This document shows, piece by piece, positions 44,189 through 53,698 of a stretch of DNA of 53,853 nucleotides (positions within the stretch are counted from its first letter, which is position 1; each line of letters starts with the position of its first letter). Source of the stretch: Spirochaetaceae bacterium (GTDB taxonomy: Bacteria > Spirochaetota > Spirochaetia > Treponematales > Treponemataceae); assembly GCA_017622135.1 (NCBI GenBank), contig JAGARR010000031.1, positions 1-53,853 of the forward strand, read 5' to 3'. The notes under the pieces are model-generated. The model was not told the origin of the DNA and did not search any database. It saw only the letters and a program-made list of their open reading frames with translations. Both the position numbers and the translations under genes were made by a program.

Positions 44189-45219
44189 CATTTCTCGATA
44201 ATCCTTTTTTTCAGTTCGTGACTTACAGCTTCAAGGTCTGATTCGGAAAGGCCGTACTGTTCTTCTGGATGGTGGCCGCTGTGACCCTCCGGCTCCATGT
44301 GCACCATGATGTCGTACACATCGGGAATGGCCTGCCGGACAGCCTGTTCCACCTGTACAGCGATTTCGTGAGCATCGTGGAGGCTGATGTGGGGAGCCAT
44401 TTCCACGTCCATGTCGATGTCCCAGCGGGATGCAATCTTCCTGATGCGGACACGGTGGGGATTTGATACTCCCTCCACTGTCCTCACTGCAGCAAAGAGG
44501 TTCCTGTACAGCTCCTTGTCCTGGTTGCCGTCCATGAGCTCCAGATTCATCTCCATGAAAAGGGAGACGGCATTCTTCAGCACCCACAATCCCACCAGAA
44601 AGGCCACCACAGGATCAATCACCGGCAGTTTCAGCAACTGGGCGGCAGCCAGCCCCACCAGCACGGAGATGGAGATGATGCTGTCGGTGGCCATGTTCCT
44701 GGCATTTGCCAGCACCATCATGCTGCCGGACTTTTTCCCAAGATGCAGTTGACTCCAGGCCAGCAGCAGCTTTCCTGCAATGGAAATGGCGGTGGCTGTC
44801 AGGGCGAGTCCACCGGAAAGGCCATGTTCCTGAGCGGGATTGTGGGACAAACTGTTGGTTGCCAAGAGATCGAGGACGTGCTTGCCGGAGGAGAAGCACA
44901 GCTGCATTCCGGCATAGAAGATGATGAAGGCCACCACCATGGTGGCCGTTGTTTCCGCCCGTCCGTGGCCCCAGGGATGCTCCTTGTCCGAGGGCTGCTG
45001 GATGATCTTGCTGACAATTAAGGTCATGCAGGCGATGCTGACATCGGTGGCGGAGTCAAGGCCGTCTCCCAGCACTGCAAGGCTGCCGGAAGCAATGCCC
45101 GCCCCCAGCTTGATCACTGCCAGCAGCAGGTTGCCCAGCAGGGCGATCCAACCGGCCAGGGTGATGAGCCGCAGCCGTGAGGATGGTTCATGCTCAGAAG
45201 CAGGTGTCGTTTTTTCCAT
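44188..45219 (-). CDS. Cation diffusion facilitator transporter
   Basis: 343 residues from the ATG at 45219 (MEKTTPASEHEP), chosen for GGAGG 6 nt upstream. About six membrane helices (30-240) and a C-terminal cytoplasmic metal domain. Metal site motifs GDGLDSATD and HPWGHGRAE in helix 2 region and loop, as in Zn/Fe/Mn-type CDF proteins; a second pair NMATDSIIS lies in helix 5. Exports divalent metal by proton exchange. Metal not predictable. The C-terminal tail is rich in His and acidic residues (HSGHHPEEQ). Confidence 0.92.
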   Translation of the reverse strand: MEKTTPASEHEPSSRLRLITLAGWIALLGNLLLAVIKLGAGIASGSLAVLGDGLDSATDVSIACMTLIVSKIIQQPSDKEHPWGHGRAETTATMVVAFIIFYAGMQLCFSSGKHVLDLLATNSLSHNPAQEHGLSGGLALTATAISIAGKLLLAWSQLHLGKKSGSMMVLANARNMATDSIISISVLVGLAAAQLLKLPVIDPVVAFLVGLWVLKNAVSLFMEMNLELMDGNQDKELYRNLFAAVRTVEGVSNPHRVRIRKIASRWDIDMDVEMAPHISLHDAHEIAVQVEQAVRQAIPDVYDIMVHMEPEGHSGHHPEEQYGLSESDLEAVSHELKKRIIEK

Positions 45220-45315
45220 GCTGTCCTCCAGACCCTGAGGGGGGCGGGTGAGACCCAACCTGCCCCTGCCTGTCCGTTACCAGACAAGGACGATGGGGCT
45301 GGGCCGCTGTTGTGC

Positions 45316-47979
45316 TTATTTTACGACAATATTTACCAGCTTGTTGGGAACAACAATCACCTTGACCGGTGCCTTTCCGTCCATGAATTTGATGACGGAC
45401 TCACAGGCCAGAGCCTGCTTTTCCAGCTCAGCCTTGTCCGTGTTCATGGCGGCCTGGAATTCGCCCCGCTTCTTGCCGTTCACCTGAACCACGATGGTGC
45501 AGCTGTCATCCTGACACAGGGCCTCATCGTATTCGGGCCAGCTCTCGTAGGCGATGGTGCTGGTGTTGCCCAGCTTTTCCCACAGCTCCTCGCCCAAGTG
45601 AGGGGCGTAGGGGGACAGGAGCTTTACAAAGCCGCTCCACAGGGCCTTGGGCAGGGACTCCATGCGTCCAGCCTCGTTGATGAAGATCATCATCTGGCTG
45701 ATGGCAGTGTTGAAGTTCAGGGTGTCCGTGTCCTGGCTCACCTTCTTGACGGTCTTGTGGTAGAGCTTGCGCAGCTCCGCCAGCCTGCCCTCCAGCTGAC
45801 CTTCCATGTCCAGGTCCACCAGGGGCTTTTCGGAGACAGCCCAAATCTTCTCCAGGAAGCGGTGGACGCCGATGAGACCGTTGGTGTTCCAAGGCTTGGA
45901 GACTTCCAGGGGACCCATGAACATCTCGTACATGCGGACGGAGTCGGCGCCATAGTCACGGATGACGTCGTCGGGATTGATGACGTTCTTCAATGACTTG
46001 GACATCTTGGCGATGACCCGCTCCAGCTTCTCGCCGGTCTCCCTTTCGATGAATACGTCGGGGGAGGTCTCCTCCACGGCATCGGCGGGAACCAGGGTCT
46101 TGTTCTTCCGCTGGAAGGCAAAGGAGGTGATCATGCCCTGGTTCACCAGCCGCTGGAAGGGCTCCTTGGTGTTCACCAGTCCCAGATCGAAGAGCACCTT
46201 GTGCCAGAACCGGGCGTAGAGCAGGTGGAGCACGGCGTGCTCGGCACCGCCCACGTAGAGATCCACGGGCATCCAGTAGTCCACGGCGGCTTTGGAGGCG
46301 AATTCCTTCTCGTTGTGGGGGTCAAGGTACCGCAGGTAGTACCAGCAGGAGCCTGCCCACTGGGGCATGGTGTTTGTCTCCCGCCGTGCTGCCCCGCCGC
46401 ATTCAGGGCAGGTGCAGTTCACCCAGTCCGTAATGCCCGCCAGGGGGCTCTCGCCAGTGCCGGTGGGCTGGTAGGTCTTGACCTCCGGCAGCTTGAGGGG
46501 AAGCTGGTCCTCCTTCAGGGGAACGCAGCCGCAGTCCGGGCAGTGGACCAGGGGAATGGGCTCGCCCCAGTACCGCTGGCGGCTGAAGACCCAGTCCCTG
46601 AGCTTGTAGTTCACCGCCTTCTTGCCGATTCCCTTTTGGGTGAGCCAGCTGATGATGGCGGGAATGGTGTCGGAGGTGGCCATGCCGGTGAAGTCCCCGC
46701 TGTTGATGGTGTAGCCGTCGGCGGCGGTGCACTGGGCTGTCACATTGAACACCTCTGGATGGGCGGCCACCAGCGTCTGGTAGGCTGCCTCGTCCTTGGC
46801 GGCAGCCAGCAGCTTGGCGGCACCAGCCTCCTCGTCCCCGTCTGCAAGGCTTGCGACTTCCTCTTTTGATGCCACCACCTTCAGGATGGGCAGGTTGAAT
46901 TCCTTTGCAAAGTCCCAGTCCCGCTGGTCGTGGGCGGGGACGGCCATGATGGCGCCTGTTCCGTAGGACACCAGGATGTAGTCGGAAATCCAGATGGGAA
47001 TCCGTGCCCCGCTGACGGGGTTGATGGCGTAGGAGCCGGTGAACACCCCAGTCTTTTCCTTGGCCAGATCGGTGCGCTCCAGGTCGCTTTTCTTGGCGGC
47101 GGCATCGATGTATGCCTCCACGGCGGATTTTTGCTCGGCGGTGGTCAACTCTGGAACAAGCCTGTGCTCCGGTGCAACCACCATGTAGGTGGCGCCAAAG
47201 AGGGTGTCCGCCCGTGTGGTGTAGATCAAAAGCTCCCGGTCCGTGGGATTTCCCTGGGCATCGGCAATCTTGAAGGACACCTCGCCGCCCTCGCTTCTGC
47301 CAATCCAGTTCCGCTGCATCAGCTTTACGGACTCAGGCCAGTCCAGGCCGTCCAGATCCTCCAGAAGCCGCTCGGCATAGGCGGTGATTTTCAAAATCCA
47401 CTGGCGGATGGTCTTTCGGGTGACGGAAGTGCCGCAGCGGTCGCAGCAGCCCTCCTTTACCTCCTCGTTGGCAAGGCCCGTGAGACAGCTGGGACACCAG
47501 TTGATGGGAGTCTCGGACTCGTAGGCCAGTCCCTTCTTGTACAGCTGGAGGAAGATCCACTGGGTCCAGTGGTAGTAGTCCGGGGTGCAGGTGGAGACGC
47601 AGCGGTCCCAGTCGTAGGAAAAGCCCAGGGCCTTGATCTGCTTGGTGAAGTGGTCGATGTTGGCGTTGGTGGTGGTGGCCGGATGGGTTCCCGTCTTGAT
47701 GGCGTAGTTCTCGGCAGGCAGGCCGAAGGCGTCGTATCCCATGGGGTGCAGCACGTTGTAGCCGTTCATCCGCAGGTAGCGGCAGTAGATGTCCGTGGCG
47801 GTGTAGCCTTCCGGGTGGCCCACGTGGAGTCCCTGGGCCGAGGGATAGGGAAACATGTCCAGCACGTAGCGCCGCTTGGCCGGCTCGAATTTGGTGTCCT
47901 CCGTCACCTTGAAGGTCTTGTTCTTTTCCCAATACTCCTGCCACTTGGGCTCGATTGATTCAAAGGGATATTTAGCCAT
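45316..47979 (-). CDS. leuS: Leucyl-tRNA synthetase
   Basis: 887 residues from the ATG at 47979 ([18 protein letters not shown]) with AGAGG upstream; a start five codons earlier is less likely. Charges tRNA-Leu. [17 protein letters not shown] contains the HIGH signature, CP1 editing domain in the middle (residues about 220-420, [19 protein letters not shown]), a zinc-knuckle [13 protein letters not shown], and [14 protein letters not shown]. Length normal. Promoter at 48029-48057. Confidence 0.97.
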   Translation of the reverse strand: MAKYPFESIEPKWQEYWEKNKTFKVTEDTKFEPAKRRYVLDMFPYPSAQGLHVGHPEGYTATDIYCRYLRMNGYNVLHPMGYDAFGLPAENYAIKTGTHPATTTNANIDHFTKQIKALGFSYDWDRCVSTCTPDYYHWTQWIFLQLYKKGLAYESETPINWCPSCLTGLANEEVKEGCCDRCGTSVTRKTIRQWILKITAYAERLLEDLDGLDWPESVKLMQRNWIGRSEGGEVSFKIADAQGNPTDRELLIYTTRADTLFGATYMVVAPEHRLVPELTTAEQKSAVEAYIDAAAKKSDLERTDLAKEKTGVFTGSYAINPVSGARIPIWISDYILVSYGTGAIMAVPAHDQRDWDFAKEFNLPILKVVASKEEVASLADGDEEAGAAKLLAAAKDEAAYQTLVAAHPEVFNVTAQCTAADGYTINSGDFTGMATSDTIPAIISWLTQKGIGKKAVNYKLRDWVFSRQRYWGEPIPLVHCPDCGCVPLKEDQLPLKLPEVKTYQPTGTGESPLAGITDWVNCTCPECGGAARRETNTMPQWAGSCWYYLRYLDPHNEKEFASKAAVDYWMPVDLYVGGAEHAVLHLLYARFWHKVLFDLGLVNTKEPFQRLVNQGMITSFAFQRKNKTLVPADAVEETSPDVFIERETGEKLERVIAKMSKSLKNVINPDDVIRDYGADSVRMYEMFMGPLEVSKPWNTNGLIGVHRFLEKIWAVSEKPLVDLDMEGQLEGRLAELRKLYHKTVKKVSQDTDTLNFNTAISQMMIFINEAGRMESLPKALWSGFVKLLSPYAPHLGEELWEKLGNTSTIAYESWPEYDEALCQDDSCTIVVQVNGKKRGEFQAAMNTDKAELEKQALACESVIKFMDGKAPVKVIVVPNKLVNIVVK

Positions 47980-48028
47980 GATTTTCCTCTGCAAAAACTG
48001 AAATTGTCCTCATTTTGGACAGGGGGAC

Positions 48029-48057
48029 AGTATACCACGAAGGGCGGTATTCCTCAA
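48029..48057 (-). promoter_or_regulatory. Promoter of leuS
   Basis: On the minus strand TTGAGG (48057-48052), 17 bp, TATACT (48034-48029). An imperfect inverted pair TACC...GGTA overlaps the spacer. Confidence 0.7.
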
Positions 48058-48150
48058 GGGAGGGGAGGGGAGACGCATTATAAATACCTTCTGAATGTAT
48101 AGTATTTAAAATTTTATTTATCTAGCTCAAAATTCGAACTTTGCAAGGGC

Positions 48151-48222
48151 ATGATAATTATGGAAGGTCTTGAGGTCTCCCGTGCAGTCGAAGATTCCAT
48201 AAAAAATACAGTTGCTTTTTGA
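48151..48222 (+). other. Possible 23-codon leader ORF before lon
   Basis: ATG at 48151 opens MIIMEGLEVSRAVEDSIKN and stops at 48222, with AAGGG 3 nt upstream. It lies between the leuS and lon promoters. No homology known to me. May be chance. The remaining 47980-48259 holds only promoters. Confidence 0.25.
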
Positions 48223-48245
48223 CTGATTTATTCGCATATTTATAT
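48218..48245 (+). promoter_or_regulatory. Probable promoter of lon
   Basis: TTGACT (48218-48223) and TATATG with a 16-bp spacer. The GGAGAGG ribosome site follows directly before the ATG at 48260, so the leader would be very short. A heat-shock-type promoter was not recognised. Confidence 0.45.
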
Positions 48246-48259
48246 GGAGAGGTATAACC

Positions 48260-51109
48260 ATGTCACAATACGATAACCACGATGATGATTCTCTTCCTAT
48301 AGATTCAACCCCTGGGCAGGAGTCTGGCCAGGAGACGGCTGAAGCCGGTCAGCCGATGCAGACTGCTGGAGATTCCCCGGAGGAGCAGCCGGTGGTGTCA
48401 GGGGAGGCTGCCGCTTCCAAGAATGACGCTTCCAGCGAGGCTGGCTCTCCCAAGGAGCCCACCATTGTGCCGGTGGAGCAGACCCTTTCCAACAAGCTCT
48501 ACCTGATTCCCGTTTCCGGCCGTCCCATTTTCCCCGGCATCTTCACCCCGCTGATGATTACCGCCAGCGACGATGCCCGTGTCGCCGAGGAATCCTATGC
48601 TGGGGACGGACTCATTGGCATCGTCATGCTGCGGGAGGAGACGGAGAGTCCCACTGCTGACGACCTGCACCAGGTGGGAACGGTGGCCCGCATCATCAAG
48701 AAGATAAACCTCCCCGACGGCGGCGTGAACATCTTCATCTCCACCATCAAGCGCTTCCGCATCAGAAAGGTGCTGAGCCAGCGGGAGCCCATGGTGGCGG
48801 TGGTGGAGTATCTGGAGGACCAGGAGGACGACACCTTTGAGGTGAAGGCTCTCACCCGTGCCCTCATCAGCGAGATGAAGGAGATTTCTGAGAACAATCC
48901 CCTGTTCTCCGAGGAAATGCGGCTGAACATGGTGAACATAGACCATCCGGGAAAGATTGCCGACTTCATCACCTCCATCCTGAACATCGACCGCAACCAG
49001 CAGCAGCAGGTGCTGGAGACGGTCAACGTGCGGGAGCGCATGGAGCAGGTGCTGGTGTTCATCAAGAAGGAGCAGGAGCTGCTGCGAATCCAGAAGAAGA
49101 TCCAGACGGAGATCAACGACCGCATCGAAACCCAGCAGCGGGAGTACTTCCTGAAGGAGGAGCTGAAGGCCATCAAGGAGGAGCTGGGAATCACCACCGA
49201 CGCCCACAACTCCGACTACCAGAAGCTCAAGGACAAGCTGGATGCCTTTGCCTTTGAGGGGGAAATCAAGGAGGCGGTGGAAAACGAGCTGGAGAAGTTC
49301 CAGCTGATGGAGACAGGCTCCTCCGAATACAACGTGGTGCGCAACTATCTGGAGACCATCGCCAGCCTTCCCTGGCCCTGCGCCAAGGCTGCGGACGGTT
49401 CCGAAAAAGTGTCGGGAGCTGAGGACTACAATCTGGAGGAGGCCCGTGCCATCCTGCAGAAGGACCACTACGGGCTGGACGATGTGAAAAAGCGCATTTT
49501 GGAGTATCTGGCGGTGCGAAAGCTGAAGCAGGACAGCAAGGGCTCCATCATCATCCTGGTGGGGCCTCCCGGCGTGGGAAAGACCAGCGTTGGCCGCTCC
49601 ATTGCCAGCGCCATGAACAAGCCCTTCTTCCGCTTTTCCGTGGGGGGAATGCGGGACGAGGCGGAAATCAAGGGACACCGCCGCACCTACGTGGGGGCAA
49701 TGCCCGGCAAGATTATACAGGGATTGAAGATAGTCAAGAGTGCCAGTCCCGTCTTCCTCATTGACGAGGTGGACAAGATGGGCATGAGTCATCAGGGGGA
49801 CCCTGCCAGCGCCCTGCTGGAGGTGCTGGACCCGGAGCAGAACGTCTCCTTCCGGGACAATTACCTGGACCTGCCCTTTGACGTGTCCGACATCTTTTTC
49901 ATCCTCACCGCCAACACCCTGGACACCATCCCCGACCCCTTGCTGGACCGGGCGGAGATCATCACTCTCTCCGGCTACATTGACCAGGAGAAGATGGAGA
50001 TTGCCAAGAAGTACCTGATTCCCAAGACTTTGGCAAAGAACGGCCTGAAGAAGACCCAGGTGAAATTCGATAAGGCCGCCCTGAATCTCATCGCCCAGTC
50101 CTATGCCAGGGAGTCCGGGGTGAGGCATTTTGAAAAATGTCTGGACAAGATTGCCCGGAAAATTGCCATGGAGCTGGTGTCGCTGCCGGAGGCGGTGGAA
50201 AAGGAGGCTGCCATCCGTGAGCTGGAGGCCCAGCTGTCCTCCCATCAGGAGGCACAGGAGAAGGCACAGAAGTCAGAGCAACAGCAGGAGGAAAGCCATG
50301 AGGCGGCAGGAGCCGTGGCGGCCGTGGGTTCTGAGGAAACCCAGGTGCAGGAGATGCCTGAGACAGTGGCTTCTCAGCTTGAGGCATCCAGCCCCGATTC
50401 ATCCAAGCTTCTTTCCCCGGAGCAGGTCAAAGAGCTGAACAGCCAGCTTTCCCTGATGCAGAAGGAGCTGAAGGCCATCCTCTCCAAGAGCTACACGGTG
50501 GACCAGGAGGCTACAAAAAAATATCTGGGGACCCCAGTCTTTGACGAGGATGACATCAAGACGGCCGCCATTCCGGGAACCTCCATCGGCCTTGCCTGGA
50601 CCAGCATGGGCGGCGACACCCTGTTGATTGAGACCGCAGCCATTCCCGGCAAGGAGGGCTTTAGCCTCACCGGACAGCTTGGCGACGTGATGAAGGAGTC
50701 CGCCGCCATCGCCATGAGCTGGGTCCGCTCTTATGTTCAGGAGAAGGGCATCAAGGCCAGCGGCTGGTTCGACTCCAACACCATCCACATCCACGTGCCG
50801 GAGGGAGCCACACCCAAGGACGGCCCCTCGGCAGGCATCACCATCACCACCGCCCTGGTGTCCCTGCTGACCGGCAAGCCCATGAAGGCTGCCACCGCCA
50901 TGACCGGCGAGCTTTCCCTTACCGGGCGGGTGCTGCCCATCGGCGGACTGCGGGAAAAGACGGTGGCCGCCAAGCGGAACAAGATCAAGCACATCATCAT
51001 CCCCAAGGCCAACCTGCGTGACCTGGACGACATCCCAGAGATTGTGAAGAAGGGTGTCACCTTCCATCCGGTTTCCCGCATGGAGGAGGTGCTGGAGCTG
51101 GTGTTCTAG
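48260..51109 (+). CDS. lon: ATP-dependent protease Lon
   Basis: 949 residues, long for a bacterial Lon (about 780-880 is usual). An acidic, Gln/Ser/Gly-rich tail (about 1-70) precedes the LON substrate domain; ATPase with VGPPGVGKTSVGRS (about 433-446), VFLIDEVDKMG; and protease with PKDGPSAGITITTAL (catalytic Ser) and GGLREKTVAAKRN (Lys). Between ATPase and protease a Glu/Gln/Ala-rich insert of some 70 residues (about 655-730) interrupts the usual linker. Degrades unfolded and regulatory proteins. Hairpin without T-run follows at 51119-51143. Confidence 0.97.
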   Translation: MSQYDNHDDDSLPIDSTPGQESGQETAEAGQPMQTAGDSPEEQPVVSGEAAASKNDASSEAGSPKEPTIVPVEQTLSNKLYLIPVSGRPIFPGIFTPLMITASDDARVAEESYAGDGLIGIVMLREETESPTADDLHQVGTVARIIKKINLPDGGVNIFISTIKRFRIRKVLSQREPMVAVVEYLEDQEDDTFEVKALTRALISEMKEISENNPLFSEEMRLNMVNIDHPGKIADFITSILNIDRNQQQQVLETVNVRERMEQVLVFIKKEQELLRIQKKIQTEINDRIETQQREYFLKEELKAIKEELGITTDAHNSDYQKLKDKLDAFAFEGEIKEAVENELEKFQLMETGSSEYNVVRNYLETIASLPWPCAKAADGSEKVSGAEDYNLEEARAILQKDHYGLDDVKKRILEYLAVRKLKQDSKGSIIILVGPPGVGKTSVGRSIASAMNKPFFRFSVGGMRDEAEIKGHRRTYVGAMPGKIIQGLKIVKSASPVFLIDEVDKMGMSHQGDPASALLEVLDPEQNVSFRDNYLDLPFDVSDIFFILTANTLDTIPDPLLDRAEIITLSGYIDQEKMEIAKKYLIPKTLAKNGLKKTQVKFDKAALNLIAQSYARESGVRHFEKCLDKIARKIAMELVSLPEAVEKEAAIRELEAQLSSHQEAQEKAQKSEQQQEESHEAAGAVAAVGSEETQVQEMPETVASQLEASSPDSSKLLSPEQVKELNSQLSLMQKELKAILSKSYTVDQEATKKYLGTPVFDEDDIKTAAIPGTSIGLAWTSMGGDTLLIETAAIPGKEGFSLTGQLGDVMKESAAIAMSWVRSYVQEKGIKASGWFDSNTIHIHVPEGATPKDGPSAGITITTALVSLLTGKPMKAATAMTGELSLTGRVLPIGGLREKTVAAKRNKIKHIIIPKANLRDLDDIPEIVKKGVTFHPVSRMEEVLELVF

Positions 51110-51118
51110 AATCGCTAG

Positions 51119-51143
51119 CGGGAGGGGAGGTGCTCCTCTCCCG
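51119..51143 (+). terminator. Weak terminator-like hairpin after lon
   Basis: CGGGAGGGGAG and CTCCTCTCCCG form a stem with one mismatch, but only TGATTTGAAATT follows. Confidence 0.4.
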
Positions 51144-51187
51144 TGATTTGAAATTACAAATTAGTTTATAGTCTCTCAAATTCATGT

Positions 51188-51193
51188 TATACT
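51188..51193 (+). promoter_or_regulatory. Extended -10 promoter of hsdR (leaderless)
   Basis: TATACT preceded by ATGT, then 6 nt to the ATG at 51200; no Shine-Dalgarno. Core sequence ATGTTATACT is identical to that at 18181. Confidence 0.65.
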
Positions 51194-51199
51194 AGCTAC

Positions 51200-53635
51200 A
51201 TGGGATTAGAAGCTAAGTTGTCTGAAAGAGATGTCATTACAAAATTTATTCTTCCTGAAATTGAGCAGGCGGGATGGAATAAGCTGTCTCAAATACGGGA
51301 AGAAGTTTCTTTTACTGATGGTAGAATTTTTGTCAAAGGAAAAAAGACAAAACGAGGAAAAGTAAAGCGTGCCGACATAATCCTTTTTTACAAGCCAAAT
51401 ATTCCTGTAGCTGTGTTGGAAGCAAAAGAAAAAAAACATTCCTGCGGGGATGGAATGCAGCAAGCCCTAGAATATGCAAATATACTTGATATTCCTGTGG
51501 CAATTAGTTCCAATGGAACAGGCTTTGTAATTCAATATCGAAAGAATTGTGGTCCTTTGGGGATAGATGGAAATCCCACTGTACTAGAAAATAGAGCGCT
51601 ACGTCAGTTTCCTACACCTCAAGAATTGTGGGAGTGCTATAAAAAATACAATGGAATTGAAACAGAGCAGGCTGAACAAACGGCCCTTTCGTCTTATTTC
51701 TTTGATGCAGCAGGAAGGTCTCCTCGATACTATCAAAGAATTGCAATCAACAGGACGGTGGAAGCCATTGCTCGTGGACAAAATAGAATTCTCTTGGTGA
51801 TGGCAACTGGTACTGGCAAAACCTATACTGCCTTTCAGATTATTTATCGCTTATGGAAAAGCGGCAATAAAAAAAGGATTTTATATCTTGCAGACAGAAA
51901 CAACTTGATTATCCAGACAAAGAAGGGTGATTTCAAACATTTTAAGGACAAGCTGACAATTATCAAACAAAAGAAAATAGATAAGTCTTATGAAATATAT
52001 CTTGCGTTGTATCAAGGACTTACAAATTACGATGAAGAAAATGACGTGTATCAGGAGTTTTCTCCCGATTTCTTTGATTTGATTATTGTAGACGAGTGTC
52101 ATCGTGGCTCTGTTGATGAAGATAAGGCCTGGCATAAGATTTTGACCTATTTTAGCAGTGCAACTCAAATCGGAATGACTGCAACTCCAAAGGAAACAAA
52201 ATCTTTGTCAAATATCGAGTATTTTGGTGAACCTGTTTATACCTATTCCCTCAAGCAGGGCATTGACGACGGTTTTCTTGCTCCCTACAAGGTACTGAGA
52301 GTGGGTATGAATGTGGATTTAGAAGGATATAGACCAGATAAAGGCAAGACAGATATTCATGGGAATCTTGTGGAGGACAGGCTTTATAACCGAAAGGATT
52401 TTGACCGTAATCTCGTAATTGATGAGCGAACAATGTTGGTGGCAAAAAAAGTTATGGAATTCTTGGTAAATTCAAATCCCTATGACAAGACCATTGTATT
52501 TTGTGTAGATATTGAACACGCAGAACGGATGCGTCAGGCTCTCTTACTTTTTACTCCACAAGAAATTACTGGTAAAACAGATAAATACATTGTTCGGATT
52601 ACTGGTGACGATCCTGTGGCAAAGGGCTACCTTGAGTCATTTATAAATCCAGAGGAAAAATTCCCAGTGGTGGCCACAACCTCAAAATTGATGAGTACAG
52701 GAACTGATGCCCAAACCTGTAAGGTAATTGTATTGGATGCAAATATCGGTTCCATGACAGAATTCAAGCAAATAATTGGCCGTGGAACAAGAATCAACGA
52801 GGATTATGGAAAGCACTATTTTACAATAATCGATTTTAGAAGTGTAACAGATAAATTTGCAGACAGTGATTTTGATGGTGAGCCTGTAAAGGTTAAAAAT
52901 GTTCAGCAGTATGAAGTGCTGACAGAAGAAATATTGGATGGAGAAGCTGGTGAGGAACAAGTAGATCCTGTGACAATGGAGGCTGTTTCCTTTGAAGAGA
53001 CTGTCTATGCTTTTGAAAATGGAGGATTTGGAGAGTCTTTCTTGGGTGAGAAGGATGAAAAATACGGAAAGAGAGAAAAAGTATATATTGCTGGGATTGA
53101 TGTACGTATCTTAAGCGAGAGACACCAGTTTCTTGATGCAAATGGCAAGCTCATCACGTGTAGTTTAAAAGAATACACAAAAAATGGGATTTTAACTTCT
53201 TATCGTTCCTTGGATAATTTTCTTCAGGCATGGAATGATGCGGAAAAGAAGAAGATAATCATAGAAGAATTGGAATCCCTAGGAATACTCTTTGAGGATT
53301 TGAAGGAAGAGATAAAATCAGATTTAGACATTTTTGATTTAATTTGTCATATTGCTTGGGATGCTCCTGCCTTAACTAGAAAGGAGCGGGCTGACAATGT
53401 ACGAAAACGAAATTACTGGACAAAGTATGGGGAGCAGGCTCGTCATGTTTTAAATGCTCTTTTGGACAAATATGCCGAGTGGGGAATAGAGAATATTGAA
53501 GACATGAAAATTCTCACTGTTGAACCATTGAAAGATATGGGAACTCCTGCAGAAATCGTAAAAATATTTGGGGGAAAATCCCAATATCTTGCAGCGTTGC
53601 GTGAATTGGAAAACGAGATTTACAGAGTTGCGTAA
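51200..53635 (+). CDS. hsdR: Type I restriction endonuclease subunit R
   Basis: 811 residues. N-terminal nuclease with DIILFYKPNIPVAVLEAKEKK (PD-(D/E)XK; Glu-Ala-Lys near 74-76), superfamily 2 motor with VMATGTGKTYTAF (about 200-212), VDECHRGS (motif II), MTATP (motif III) and IGRGTRINEDYG (motif VI), and a C-terminal part for HsdM contact. It cuts unmodified DNA together with HsdM and HsdS, which are not in the window. It has lower GC content than lon and an AT-rich codon choice, so likely acquired. Leaderless start by promoter position. Confidence 0.95.
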   Translation: MGLEAKLSERDVITKFILPEIEQAGWNKLSQIREEVSFTDGRIFVKGKKTKRGKVKRADIILFYKPNIPVAVLEAKEKKHSCGDGMQQALEYANILDIPVAISSNGTGFVIQYRKNCGPLGIDGNPTVLENRALRQFPTPQELWECYKKYNGIETEQAEQTALSSYFFDAAGRSPRYYQRIAINRTVEAIARGQNRILLVMATGTGKTYTAFQIIYRLWKSGNKKRILYLADRNNLIIQTKKGDFKHFKDKLTIIKQKKIDKSYEIYLALYQGLTNYDEENDVYQEFSPDFFDLIIVDECHRGSVDEDKAWHKILTYFSSATQIGMTATPKETKSLSNIEYFGEPVYTYSLKQGIDDGFLAPYKVLRVGMNVDLEGYRPDKGKTDIHGNLVEDRLYNRKDFDRNLVIDERTMLVAKKVMEFLVNSNPYDKTIVFCVDIEHAERMRQALLLFTPQEITGKTDKYIVRITGDDPVAKGYLESFINPEEKFPVVATTSKLMSTGTDAQTCKVIVLDANIGSMTEFKQIIGRGTRINEDYGKHYFTIIDFRSVTDKFADSDFDGEPVKVKNVQQYEVLTEEILDGEAGEEQVDPVTMEAVSFEETVYAFENGGFGESFLGEKDEKYGKREKVYIAGIDVRILSERHQFLDANGKLITCSLKEYTKNGILTSYRSLDNFLQAWNDAEKKKIIIEELESLGILFEDLKEEIKSDLDIFDLICHIAWDAPALTRKERADNVRKRNYWTKYGEQARHVLNALLDKYAEWGIENIEDMKILTVEPLKDMGTPAEIVKIFGGKSQYLAALRELENEIYRVA

Positions 53636-53659
53636 GAGGAAATGAGGGAGGACAAATAA

Positions 53660-53698
53660 ATGAGTGAATGGAAGAAAGTGAAGATTGGGGAGAAAATT
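53660..53698 (+). pseudogene. 5' fragment of hsdS-like gene
   Basis: An ATG with GGGAGGA upstream starts MSEWKKVKIGEKI, the usual opening of type I specificity subunits (MxEWKxVKLGE). After 13 codons the frame passes into a DUF1016 start. The target-recognition domains that should follow are absent here. It would be the front end of hsdS cut off by insertion of the nuclease gene. Confidence 0.55.

Noticed and set aside
48398..50245. 615-codon open frame on the minus strand
   Set aside because: Antisense to lon; Leu/His/Gly-rich composition typical of the reverse of a GC-rich gene.
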